Position numbers and translations under genes: made by a program
Shown here: one piece after another, positions 54,801 to 62,059 of the stretch
How the letters are laid out: each line of letters begins with the position of its first letter
Numbering within the stretch: position 1 is the stretch's first letter
DNA from: Flagellimonas_A sp039592695
GTDB taxonomy: Bacteria > Bacteroidota > Bacteroidia > Flavobacteriales > Flavobacteriaceae
DNA length: 64,000 bases
Reading direction: 5' to 3'
Assembly (NCBI RefSeq): GCF_039592695.1
Contig: NZ_JBBUTK010000001.1
Span: 806,001-870,000, forward strand
The notes under the pieces: generated by a model
The model's input: the letters and a program-made list of their open reading frames with translations, nothing else
Told to the model about the DNA's origin: nothing
The model's database searches: none

Positions 54801-54829
54801 CCCCTCCTTTGAAGGGGTTAGGGGAGGCC
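54801..54829 (+). repeat. Compact palindromic repeat abutting TIGR03915 stop codon
   Basis: CCCCTCCTTTGAAGGGG, then TTA, then the spare arm GGGGAGG. It runs directly into the stop codon of the minus-strand gene. Confidence 0.7.
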
Positions 54830-55668
54830 TACACCGCCTCTTTCTTTTCACTTAAATACTTCCAATACCGCTTTGGTACATGCTGGGTATGCAATTTTTT
54901 ATTGATTCGCGATTTGATATTGGTGCTTTTAAAATAGTTGTTCCATAAGTCTTGATATTCGTATTCACCGTCGTTAAAGACCCAGCTCTTTTTGGTACGG
55001 TTAAAATGCACTTCGTGCAGATCTAACGACACAATTTCTACGCGCTCTAGATTATAGAAAATACCGTAACGGCGTTTTACATCATAAATCAACCATTGTT
55101 GGTCGGCATAACGATTACGAAAGTGTTTAGAGATGAGCGGCAACACATCAAAATCAGGTTCGATATTGGCAAAATAGATGTTGTCTTTGGTCAATTGAAA
55201 GCGTACAAAAGCCTCCATGCGGTGTTTTTCACGCCCCACGGAACGTGCCAATTGACTGATGCGCAACACCACGCCATCGGAGTAGTCCACTTGCTTTCTG
55301 TTCTTAGAAGTCATCAGCTTTTGAATGTAGGAGTAGAGGAGGAGCTCGACCCCATCTTCCTCGCTCAAAAAGGCAAAATAGATATTGGTGATGGCGTTGT
55401 AGCTTTTGTTGCGAACGCCGTTCCAGACGCGTTTTGCCTTTTCAACATTGGTGAAAATGGTTTCCGTCTCTGAGAAGAGTCCATTTTGTCCCTGGTCGTT
55501 TTTCTGAATATCGGCTACATCGATTTTTTCATCAAAAGCGACGAAAACTGCTGTGAGAAAGCCGTTAAAACTTCCGTCATAGACTAGTGTAGTACTTTTT
55601 ATGTCATTCCCGCCTCTCGACTGCGATCGTGATAAACTTTGATGGGAATCTGTTGTTGATGGATTCAT
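54829..55668 (-). CDS. TIGR03915-type putative DNA metabolism protein, repair partner
   Basis: A 279-residue protein matching the TIGR03915 (DUF4130) type: 'TTLVYDGSFNGFLTAVFVAF' begins the conserved region, later 'RVWNGVRNKSYNAITNIYFAF' and 'RYADQQWLIYDVKRRYGIFYN' and the C-terminal 'YQDLWNNYFKSTNIKSRINKKLHTQHVPKRYWKYL'. These proteins are found beside a radical SAM protein (TIGR03916), as here, and are thought to work in DNA repair or modification. In this copy about 25 extra residues precede the conserved start. Residues about 6-22 (ending 'SRGGND') are encoded by a family-B palindromic repeat. No start codon is available after the repeat, so the extension is probably translated. Confidence 0.85.
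   Translation of the reverse strand: MNPSTTDSHQSLSRSQSRGGNDIKSTTLVYDGSFNGFLTAVFVAFDEKIDVADIQKNDQGQNGLFSETETIFTNVEKAKRVWNGVRNKSYNAITNIYFAFLSEEDGVELLLYSYIQKLMTSKNRKQVDYSDGVVLRISQLARSVGREKHRMEAFVRFQLTKDNIYFANIEPDFDVLPLISKHFRNRYADQQWLIYDVKRRYGIFYNLERVEIVSLDLHEVHFNRTKKSWVFNDGEYEYQDLWNNYFKSTNIKSRINKKLHTQHVPKRYWKYLSEKKEAV
55603..55652. repeat. Family-B palindromic repeat inside a coding start region
   Basis: GTCATTCCCGC at one end and GGGAATCTG at the other enclose a partly self-complementary insert ('CGACTGCGATCG'). It lies in frame within the 5' end of the TIGR03915-type gene and encodes part of its N-terminal extension. Confidence 0.75.
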
Positions 55669-55749
55669 AATCTTATTTTTTAATTCTCTTGCGAAAAGAC
55701 GGTGGTATCGAGAGTTTGACCTCTTTGACACCACTGTCTTCAATGAACA

Positions 55750-55902
55750 CTAGAAAGTCTTGCTTTCGTTTCTAATCAATTCTTTTAATCGAACCAATGA
55801 TTTTTTGGCCCTGTTTCTAAAGGCCACATAGTCATAACCAAAGTTGAGAATGGCTGTGCGCCTGCGTTCCAAATAGCTTTGTTTTTTGACCAGAGTTTTC
55901 AT
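55750..55902 (-). CDS. Small basic protein in repair cassette, uncertain
   Basis: A 50-residue, strongly basic product starting 'MKTLVKKQSYLERRRTAIL' and continuing with aromatic residues and 'LVRLKELIRNE'. It lies between the radical SAM gene (61 bp) and the TIGR03915 gene (81 bp) on the same strand. Reading-frame extension upstream to 55947 is repeat-derived ('TGCTTCGCTTCACTCGCA') and was left out. It may be a real small DNA-binding protein or chance; no family recognised. Confidence 0.4.
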   Translation of the reverse strand: MKTLVKKQSYLERRRTAILNFGYDYVAFRNRAKKSLVRLKELIRNESKTF

Positions 55903-55963
55903 TGTATTTCCAATTGCGAGTGAAGCGAAGCAATCCGCCCACTTCATTCATTGATTTTACAGT

Positions 55964-57238
55964 TCACGTCGCTTCGCTCGTGAATAGTGCTAACTGATTG
56001 CTGTACTGTTTCCGAAACTTACCGGTGGAGTTCTGCAAAATCAGTCCCTTGATTTTCTCCGCGTCCAAATCACGGCGTTCCCATTGATGGGAATCACATA
56101 CCATGAAATATTTGGCACGGTTGAGGGCCACCCCAATCTTTTTGAGATGGTCCCAGTTCAATTTTCGAAACTTTCGGGCCTGCAAAATCTTGTTGACCGA
56201 AAGCATGCCCAAACCCGGTATGCGGGCCAGCATCCGTTTGCCCGCCTTGTTGACATCCACAGGAAAATGGTGCAGATTCCGTAGTGCCCATGACAGCTTG
56301 GGGTCTACATCTATATCGAGATTCGGATGTTCATCGTTCAAAATTTCCTTTACGGCAAAGCCATAAAAGCGTAGGAGCCAATCTGTCTGGTACAATCGAT
56401 TTTCACGCAACATGGGCACTTGTGACCCAATTGACGGTAAACGATTATCTTCCAGCACGGGCACGTAGCCCGAATAGTAGACCCGTTTCATATTGTAGGC
56501 CTTGTAATAATAGGTGGCGGAGTACATGATATCTTTATCAGTCTCGCCCGTGGCACCCACGATCATCTGGGTGCTCTGCCCAGCTGGTGCGTACTTTGGC
56601 GTGCTTTTGATGACCTTGCGTTCGTTTTTGTAACGAATCAGTTCATTTTTGACCTTGCGCATAGGTTTGGTGAAATCTTCATGCTTTTTATCGGGCGCCA
56701 AGAGTTTGAGGCCAGAAATGGTGGGCACTTCGATGTTGACCGAAAGACGATCCGCATACAACCCGGCCTCATACATCAGCTCATCACTCGCCCCAGGAAT
56801 GGATTTTAAATGAATGTAGCCATTGAAATTCTCCTCTTCACGTAGCTTTTTTGCCACGGCAATCAGTCGTTCCATGGTGTGATCAGGACTTTTGAATATC
56901 CCAGAGCTCAAAAAGAGCCCTTCGATATAATTGCGGCGGTAAAAATTGATGGTCAGATCAACCACCTCTTGAATCTTAAAGGCGGCCCGTTTCACGTCAT
57001 TGCTCTTGCGGGTCACGCAATACGCACAATCGTAGATGCAATGGTTGGTCAATAATATTTTTAATAGGGAAACACAACGGCCATCTTCGGTATAACTATG
57101 GCAAATGCCCATTCGAGAAGCATTCCCCAAGCCACTGCCCTTATTTTTTCGGTCGCTGCCGCTGCTGGCGCACGAAACATCGTATTTGGCAGCGTCGGCA
57201 AGGATATTCAGCTTTTCTTTGATACGTTCGAAGTTCAT
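55964..57238 (-). CDS. Putative DNA modification/repair radical SAM protein (TIGR03916 type)
   Basis: A 424-residue protein. After an N-terminal region with 'DAAKYDVSCASSGSDRKN' comes the radical SAM cluster motif in 'LTNHCIYDCAYCVTRKSND' (CxxxCxxC), then 'GLFLSSGIFKSPDHTMERL' and, near residues 335-370, a helix-hairpin-helix ('RIPGLGMLSVNKILQARKFRKL') that suggests DNA contact. It probably repairs or modifies DNA bases by radical chemistry with its TIGR03915 partner. The ATG at 57238 is preferred over 57253, which lies inside an operator. Expression should be under the divergent S24 repressor. The last codons lie in a palindrome (TTCACG...CGTGAA). Confidence 0.9.
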   Translation of the reverse strand: MNFERIKEKLNILADAAKYDVSCASSGSDRKNKGSGLGNASRMGICHSYTEDGRCVSLLKILLTNHCIYDCAYCVTRKSNDVKRAAFKIQEVVDLTINFYRRNYIEGLFLSSGIFKSPDHTMERLIAVAKKLREEENFNGYIHLKSIPGASDELMYEAGLYADRLSVNIEVPTISGLKLLAPDKKHEDFTKPMRKVKNELIRYKNERKVIKSTPKYAPAGQSTQMIVGATGETDKDIMYSATYYYKAYNMKRVYYSGYVPVLEDNRLPSIGSQVPMLRENRLYQTDWLLRFYGFAVKEILNDEHPNLDIDVDPKLSWALRNLHHFPVDVNKAGKRMLARIPGLGMLSVNKILQARKFRKLNWDHLKKIGVALNRAKYFMVCDSHQWERRDLDAEKIKGLILQNSTGKFRKQYSNQLALFTSEAT

Positions 57239-57239
57239 T

Positions 57240-57316
57240 TGGAAATATTCCATTCAAAATTATGGAAATATTCCAATAAATGGAAATAATCCATAAATAT
57301 TTTTGGAAATAATCCA
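57240..57316. promoter_or_regulatory. Four tandem operator palindromes TGGAAATAWTCCA
   Basis: Four 13-bp near-perfect palindromes: TGGAAATATTCCA at 57240-57252 and 57263-57275, TGGAAATAATCCA at 57281-57293 and 57304-57316. Centre spacings are 23, 18 and 23 bp, a symmetrical layout. Site 1 is 1 bp from the radical SAM start codon, sites 1 and 2 flank the minus-strand -7 element, and site 4 covers the -33 element of the repressor promoter. The placement fits binding by the XRE-S24 repressor encoded at 57409. Confidence 0.85.
57255..57262 (-). promoter_or_regulatory. Predicted -7 element of radical SAM/TIGR03915 transcript
   Basis: On the minus strand TAATTTTG matches TAnnTTTG exactly and lies between operators 1 and 2, giving a very short leader (about 10 bases). 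Operator occupancy would block RNA polymerase directly. Confidence 0.6.
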
Positions 57317-57331
57317 AAATCAATATATTTG
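57302..57331 (+). promoter_or_regulatory. Predicted promoter of the XRE-S24 repressor
   Basis: TTTG at 57302-57305 (-33) and TATATTTG at 57324-57331 (-7), 18 bp apart, match the Bacteroidota vegetative consensus. The -33 element overlaps operator 4, which predicts autorepression. Confidence 0.65.
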
Positions 57332-57367
57332 ATAAAGATTAGAATTTATTGGATTTCTTGTTTAGGT

Positions 57368-57391
57368 GGATTCCCGCCTCTGCGGGAATGA
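57368..57391. repeat. Family-B palindromic repeat in repressor leader
   Basis: ATTCCCGC and GCGGGAAT form a perfect 8-bp stem with the loop CTCT, 17 bp in front of the repressor ATG at 57409. An in-frame upstream extension of the gene through it (giving 'WIPASAG') is typical of repeat translation and was rejected. Confidence 0.8.
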
Positions 57392-57408
57392 AGAGAAGTG
57401 CAAGATTT

Positions 57409-58170
57409 ATGGAAAACGAACTTACCATAAAACGCTTTGCCGAAATCAGAAGGGATTTGGGCTTTACCCAAGCAGAGTTTGCCAAAAATCTGGGGGTGTC
57501 GAACACCACTGCAGATATTGAACGCGGGCGAACCAAACTTTCGGGCAAGGTGGTTTCTGAATTGCTGCGACAGTATAAAATTAATCCCTTATGGTTGTTT
57601 GGCGAAAGCGACCAAAAACATTTGGATACTTCAAGAACCAGCGTGATTCCTAAAGTGGTCACGGTCGACAGCCAAGAAAACGACAATATGGTGTTGGTCA
57701 ATGCCAAGGCAGCTGCAGGTTATCCGCAGAACATTGCCGACACAAGCTGGTATCAACAATTACCGGCCTTTGATTTGCCGATTCCCGAATTTCGAAATGC
57801 TACCTATCGGGGCTTTCAGGTGGAAGGCGACAGCATGTTGCCAAATCTGAAACCCAATGATTGGGTGATGGCCCGTGCGATTGAGCATATTGACCATGTA
57901 AGCCCCAATAAAATGTATGTGGTCGTGTTGCAAGACTCCGTAATGGTCAAAAAAATTGAGAAACGGCCCAACTCGAACAATGTCACCTTGGTTTCGCTGA
58001 ACGAGAGCTATCCTCCTTATGACATCAAACCCTTTCAAATTCAAGAGATGTGGGAAGTGAGCAGCAAGCTTACCTTTGATGTCAATGCCTCATCTGAACG
58101 CGGTTTGCTGAAACAATTACAACAATCAATGGAAGAGCTGAAACGTCAGGTAGGGCAGGTGAAAAATTAG
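57409..58170 (+). CDS. XRE-S24 autocleaving (LexA/CI-like) transcriptional repressor
   Basis: A 253-residue regulator. Residues 7-65 are an XRE-type helix-turn-helix ('FAEIRRDLGFTQAEFAKNLG'). Residues about 95-215 form an S24 peptidase domain with the LexA-style cleavage site Ala103-Gly104 ('NAKAAAGYPQ'), catalytic Ser142 in 'VEGDSMLP' and Lys181 in 'DSVMVKKIEK', at spacings close to those of LexA. A C-terminal coiled coil follows ('LLKQLQQSMEELKRQ'). I infer a repressor that cleaves itself on DNA damage, controlling the divergent radical SAM/TIGR03915 genes and itself through the four operators. The fold is not classic LexA, whose N-terminus is a winged helix. The longer start at 57349 is repeat-derived. 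Confidence 0.9.
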   Translation: MENELTIKRFAEIRRDLGFTQAEFAKNLGVSNTTADIERGRTKLSGKVVSELLRQYKINPLWLFGESDQKHLDTSRTSVIPKVVTVDSQENDNMVLVNAKAAAGYPQNIADTSWYQQLPAFDLPIPEFRNATYRGFQVEGDSMLPNLKPNDWVMARAIEHIDHVSPNKMYVVVLQDSVMVKKIEKRPNSNNVTLVSLNESYPPYDIKPFQIQEMWEVSSKLTFDVNASSERGLLKQLQQSMEELKRQVGQVKN

Positions 58171-58211
58171 CGGATTGCCTATCTTTAAGGGCTAACCGAC
58201 CTCTCTACAAC

Positions 58212-59285
58212 ATGAAAAAGCCGTTCTGCTTCGTTTTTCTATTTTCCTTTTTTTCTCTTGCCTTTACCCAAGACTCGATTCAACCGTTACGGGTTGGCTA
58301 TACGCGAGCAGCTCCATTCATCATTCAAGAAGGTGAAATTTTGGAAGGCATCAATATTTGGTTATGGCAACGCGTCGCAGAAGACCTAAACTTGCAATAT
58401 GAGCTGGTGCCCATGCAGTTTTCTGGGATGTTGGATTCGTTGAAAGCGGGAAAGATAGATGTCAGTATCAATCCGTTGACCATTACCAGTGCCCGTAGCA
58501 AGGAAATGGAGTTCACCCATTCGTTCTATGCTTCACATTCGACCATTGTGGTGGCCAAACAATCTTCTTTCCAAAAAATCAAACAGTTTGTAACCTCTTT
58601 TTTTCAGGTCAATTTTTTACGGGGATTTCTCGTGCTGTTCATCATTTTATTGTTCTTCGGAATTTTGGCTTGGATGTTTGAACGACGGAAGAATCCCGAA
58701 CATTTTCGACCTGGTTTTAAAGGACTATGGGACGGACTATGGTGGTCGGTGGTCACATTGACCACTGTGGGCTACGGTGACAAGGCCCCAAAAACACGCA
58801 TGGGAAAAATCGCCGCTTTAGGGCTGATGTTCAGTGGGTTGCTTTTTGTTTCTGGGCTTACGGCAAGTATTGCCTCAAGCCTTACCGTTAATCAGTTGAA
58901 TAGTGAGGCAGCCGACTTTGGTGATTTTAAAGAACGTCGGGTAGGCACCATCAGAAGTTCAGAATCTGATGATTTTCTTCATGCCCATTTCTTTAAGGAT
59001 ATAAAAACATATTCGAGTGTGGTGCCGGGTCTAAAAGAATTGCAGGCCAATAAATTGGATGCTTTTATTTATGATGCCCCGATACTTCGCTATCGCATCA
59101 AAAAAGATTCGAGTCTTCAAAAACTGGAGGTGCTGCCCCTAAAGTTTGATGTACAGTTCTACGCCTTTGGAATCAAAAAAGATGCCGTAGAACTGGAGCA
59201 GGCCATTTCGCAACGTATTCTTGAGATTATGGAAACCCAACAATGGTCGGTGATTTTGGCCGAGTTTGGCCTCTCTGAACTTTGA
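58212..59285 (+). CDS. Bacterial ionotropic-glutamate-receptor-like channel
   Basis: A 357-residue protein: signal peptide (residues 1-20), first half of a periplasmic solute-binding domain ('LRVGYTRAAPFIIQEGEILEG'), TM1 at about 137-158, a potassium-type pore loop with L183-TTVGYGD190, TM2 at about 200-222, then the second half of the binding domain ('RVGTIRSSESDDFLHAHF', 'KLDAFIYDAPILRY'). This is the GluR0 arrangement: a ligand-binding domain split by a two-helix K+ channel. The ligand is probably an amino acid. It begins 42 bp after the repressor gene. A remnant of a related gene end is at 62017-62055. Confidence 0.9.
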   Translation: MKKPFCFVFLFSFFSLAFTQDSIQPLRVGYTRAAPFIIQEGEILEGINIWLWQRVAEDLNLQYELVPMQFSGMLDSLKAGKIDVSINPLTITSARSKEMEFTHSFYASHSTIVVAKQSSFQKIKQFVTSFFQVNFLRGFLVLFIILLFFGILAWMFERRKNPEHFRPGFKGLWDGLWWSVVTLTTVGYGDKAPKTRMGKIAALGLMFSGLLFVSGLTASIASSLTVNQLNSEAADFGDFKERRVGTIRSSESDDFLHAHFFKDIKTYSSVVPGLKELQANKLDAFIYDAPILRYRIKKDSSLQKLEVLPLKFDVQFYAFGIKKDAVELEQAISQRILEIMETQQWSVILAEFGLSEL

Positions 59286-59437
59286 CCAAAAGTTTTTTAG
59301 TTGGTTTTTCTGCGTAAGTTTTCTTCGGAGTTTACCCTATCCATTTGAAATTAGTTTAAGTTTAAAAATGATGACAATTCTTGATATACAACATATTCGC
59401 TGCCTTTTTGGTCATTAATTGTCACGCGTAACCTCAA

Positions 59438-61987
59438 ATGGGATTTAAGAAAATGACAAATTCTTCATTTAGGAAATCAATATTTGCTATAACAGCAATA
59501 TTATTGCTTGCATTTCAAATCCCATATCAACAAAATTCTGTTTTTGACAGCATTGTTGACAAACTTAAACGGTATGTAAAAGAAGATAGTCCTGAAAAAA
59601 TCTATGTGCATACTGACAAGAATCTCTATGTTGCAGGAGATACCATCTGGTTCAAAACCTATTTGGTCGATGGGGTACATCATTTGGCAAGCACCAAAAG
59701 CAATGTGGTCTATGTAGAGCTACTAGATGCCATCGATAGACCTGTCGTAAAGAAAGTATTGAATACAAATGGAAAGGGGGTTGCACATGGCGATTTAGTG
59801 ATTGACCAAAATCTTAGTGAAGGAAAGTATACACTGCGTTCGTATACCAAATACATGTTCAATCAAAAAGAACCTGTATTTTTTCAGCAAGACATACAGA
59901 TTTGGGTTGGGGCCGTCAAGAAAAATGCAGCTATTCTAGAATCCGATAAAATGGGTTTGGACGGATTGCGCCCCGATGTTCAATTTTTCCCCGAAGGAGG
60001 CGATTTAGTCGCTGGATTGTTCAACATTATCGGAATCAAGGCGGCCGATTCCTCGGGAAATTATGTTACGTTAAGGGGTAAGATTGTGAATGGGGAAGGA
60101 GACTCCATAGCAACAATCAATACCCATAAATTTGGTCTTGGCACCAGCGGATTTGTTCCGGATTTGGATAAAAAATACTATGCCGCCATTCCTTTTAAAG
60201 GTGACACCTTGGAATATGTCTTGCCAAGTGCATTACCATCAGGCATGGTGCTTCGCGTTGAAAATAAAGGTGATCATTTGATTTTACGGGTCAATTCCAA
60301 CACTATAGACGGACTTGAAGGCACAGTGCTTTTAGGTCATTTACGGGGCAATCCGTTTTTTAAGTATGTGGCTAAAGCCAATGATAATAGGCAATATTCA
60401 TTGAAGCTGTTGACCGACAGCCTTAGTGACGGTGTTGCCCATTTTACGTTGTTCACTGCTGAGGGAGAGCCGATTTGTGAACGCTTGGTATTTATTGACA
60501 ATCCGAAAAATGATGTGAAACTGTCCGTTACTTCGGCTTCTAAAAACTATGGTAAACGTGAGAAGGTCAATTTAGATGTTGCCCTATCCACCATTAATGG
60601 AAAAAAATTGGGGGGCAACTTTTCGATGACTGTGTTCAATATTGGTAAAAACCATTTTGATGGAATAAATGAAACTGATATCAAAAGCTGGTTGTTGCTG
60701 GATTCTGATGTAAAGGGCCATATACCTAATCCAAGTTATTTTTTTAAAGACAGTTCAGAAAAACGAAGGTTGGCGTTGGATGCCCTGATGATGACCCATG
60801 GATGGCGGCGCTTTACATGGAAACAATTGTTGGATGGTACTGTCAATCCATCAAAATATCATAGCCCCGAGAAGGGCATCGAGATAACAGGTAAGACGAC
60901 CAGTTATGATGACATCAAGTCACCAAGAGCTGTACAGGTCACCTTAGGTATTTTTGAAGAAGGGGGCATGTACCAAGAACAAAAAAACTCCAATGTCAGC
61001 GGTGATTTCAGTTTTGGACCTTTTGCATTTCAGGATAGTATAAAAATCATATTGGACGCAATCAATCCGTATGTCAAGAACAAGAAAAAGGCGAAGAACA
61101 TTTCAATCTTGGTCGATTCACCTTGGCCTGAAAACATTCCGAACAGTGATAAAATTGTCCAAGAGGCTTCAAGCGAATCGATTTTGGATAATGAATATTT
61201 TGAAAATATCCGTAATCAGGCTAAGCTTAAAGAAGCTTCGCCGATAACACGTTTGGAAGGAGTCGTACTCAAAGGTGAAAAACCAAAAACCCAATTGGAA
61301 ATTATCAATGAAAAAATTGATGCCATTACCTTGCACGGCAAACCCGACCAAAGACTTTTCATGGATTCCATCAAAAATTTTGAACGATTGAATGTGTTGG
61401 ACATTATCAACACTCTGCCAGGGGTACAGGTAAAAGGGGATTATAGCGCTGAGACTATCAATTTTGAAACAAGCCAAAAAGTTAGGGTCAGAGGTGGGCT
61501 CCATAGTATTCAGTTGGATACAGAGCCACATTATTTACTTGACGGGGTACAGGTTCCACTCGATGCATTGAAAAATATAAATCCGCGAACTGTGAAATTT
61601 GTTGACCTTTTGGTTGGAGGCGCTGCGTCAATTTATGGTGTAAAGGGAGCGAACGGCGTTATTGCCGTTTATACCGATAGAGGAAAGGGATTGGATTTGG
61701 TGTTGGACCAAGAACAGTCACCTGGGGTTACCACAGTGACTATCCCAGGATTTTACAAGGCTAGGGAATTTTATTCACCGAGTTACTCTAAACCGACCAC
61801 AGGTGTTCGTCGCCCTGATTATCGCACTACGTTGTTCTGGAAGCCCGAAATATACTTGACTCCCACTTCAGTACCACCCATTAGTTTTTTTACTGGTGAT
61901 AATACAGGTAACTATCTTGTGGAAGTAGAAGGCTTAACCACAGACGGAAAGCCTATTACAGCAACGTTTCAGTTTGTGGTGGAATAA
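59438..61987 (+). CDS. MG2/TonB-plug-domain surface protein
   Basis: An 849-residue protein with a hydrophobic N-terminal signal (about residues 14-27), then a macroglobulin MG2-like domain ('EKIYVHTDKNLYVAGDTIWFKTYLVDG', 'GKYTLRSYTKYMFN'), further beta domains, and from about residue 605 a TonB-receptor plug ('LEGVVLKGEKPKTQLE', 'DIINTLPGVQVKG', 'YLLDGVQVPLDAL', 'SIYGVKGANGVIAVYTDRG') without a following barrel. The C-terminal module matches the gene cut at the left edge of the window. Such proteins are common in Bacteroidota and are assumed to act at the outer membrane with partners; substrate unknown. Another start at M6 (59453) is possible. Confidence 0.82.
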   Translation: MGFKKMTNSSFRKSIFAITAILLLAFQIPYQQNSVFDSIVDKLKRYVKEDSPEKIYVHTDKNLYVAGDTIWFKTYLVDGVHHLASTKSNVVYVELLDAIDRPVVKKVLNTNGKGVAHGDLVIDQNLSEGKYTLRSYTKYMFNQKEPVFFQQDIQIWVGAVKKNAAILESDKMGLDGLRPDVQFFPEGGDLVAGLFNIIGIKAADSSGNYVTLRGKIVNGEGDSIATINTHKFGLGTSGFVPDLDKKYYAAIPFKGDTLEYVLPSALPSGMVLRVENKGDHLILRVNSNTIDGLEGTVLLGHLRGNPFFKYVAKANDNRQYSLKLLTDSLSDGVAHFTLFTAEGEPICERLVFIDNPKNDVKLSVTSASKNYGKREKVNLDVALSTINGKKLGGNFSMTVFNIGKNHFDGINETDIKSWLLLDSDVKGHIPNPSYFFKDSSEKRRLALDALMMTHGWRRFTWKQLLDGTVNPSKYHSPEKGIEITGKTTSYDDIKSPRAVQVTLGIFEEGGMYQEQKNSNVSGDFSFGPFAFQDSIKIILDAINPYVKNKKKAKNISILVDSPWPENIPNSDKIVQEASSESILDNEYFENIRNQAKLKEASPITRLEGVVLKGEKPKTQLEIINEKIDAITLHGKPDQRLFMDSIKNFERLNVLDIINTLPGVQVKGDYSAETINFETSQKVRVRGGLHSIQLDTEPHYLLDGVQVPLDALKNINPRTVKFVDLLVGGAASIYGVKGANGVIAVYTDRGKGLDLVLDQEQSPGVTTVTIPGFYKAREFYSPSYSKPTTGVRRPDYRTTLFWKPEIYLTPTSVPPISFFTGDNTGNYLVEVEGLTTDGKPITATFQFVVE

Positions 61988-62016
61988 TATTATAAATTAG
62001 TAGAAATTAAGAAGTA

Positions 62017-62055
62017 ACGGTTATTCTGGCAGAATTTGGCCTCTCTGAGCTTTGA
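62017..62055 (+). pseudogene. Remnant of the 3' end of a second glutamate-receptor-like channel gene
   Basis: Thirty-three of 39 bases match the end of the channel gene (59247-59285), including the stop codon. Read in the same frame it encodes 'TVILAEFGLSEL' and a TGA, against 'SVILAEFGLSEL' in the intact gene; five of the six differences leave the residue unchanged. This marks a diverged paralogue of which only the last codons survive. A TAA lies in frame just upstream. Confidence 0.8.
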
Positions 62056-62059
62056 GTGC

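Larger units (their letters stand above)
54474..54828. other. Gene-free, repeat-packed gap
   Basis: This 355-bp gap holds a terminator, a CCCCGCACTTGATGCG-type palindrome (54577-54601), an inverted family-A repeat (54653-54705), a hairpin TTCTCCACC/GGTGGAGAA (54720-54740), a 'TCCTTCGACTGCGTTCAGGA' unit (54751-54781) and another compact palindromic repeat reaching the TIGR03915 stop codon. No gene. Confidence 0.75.

Noticed and set aside
57349..57408. Upstream extension of the S24 repressor (residues 'RWIPASAG')
   Set aside because: It is a translation of the ATTCCCGC...GCGGGAAT repeat; the helix-turn-helix begins right after the ATG at 57409.
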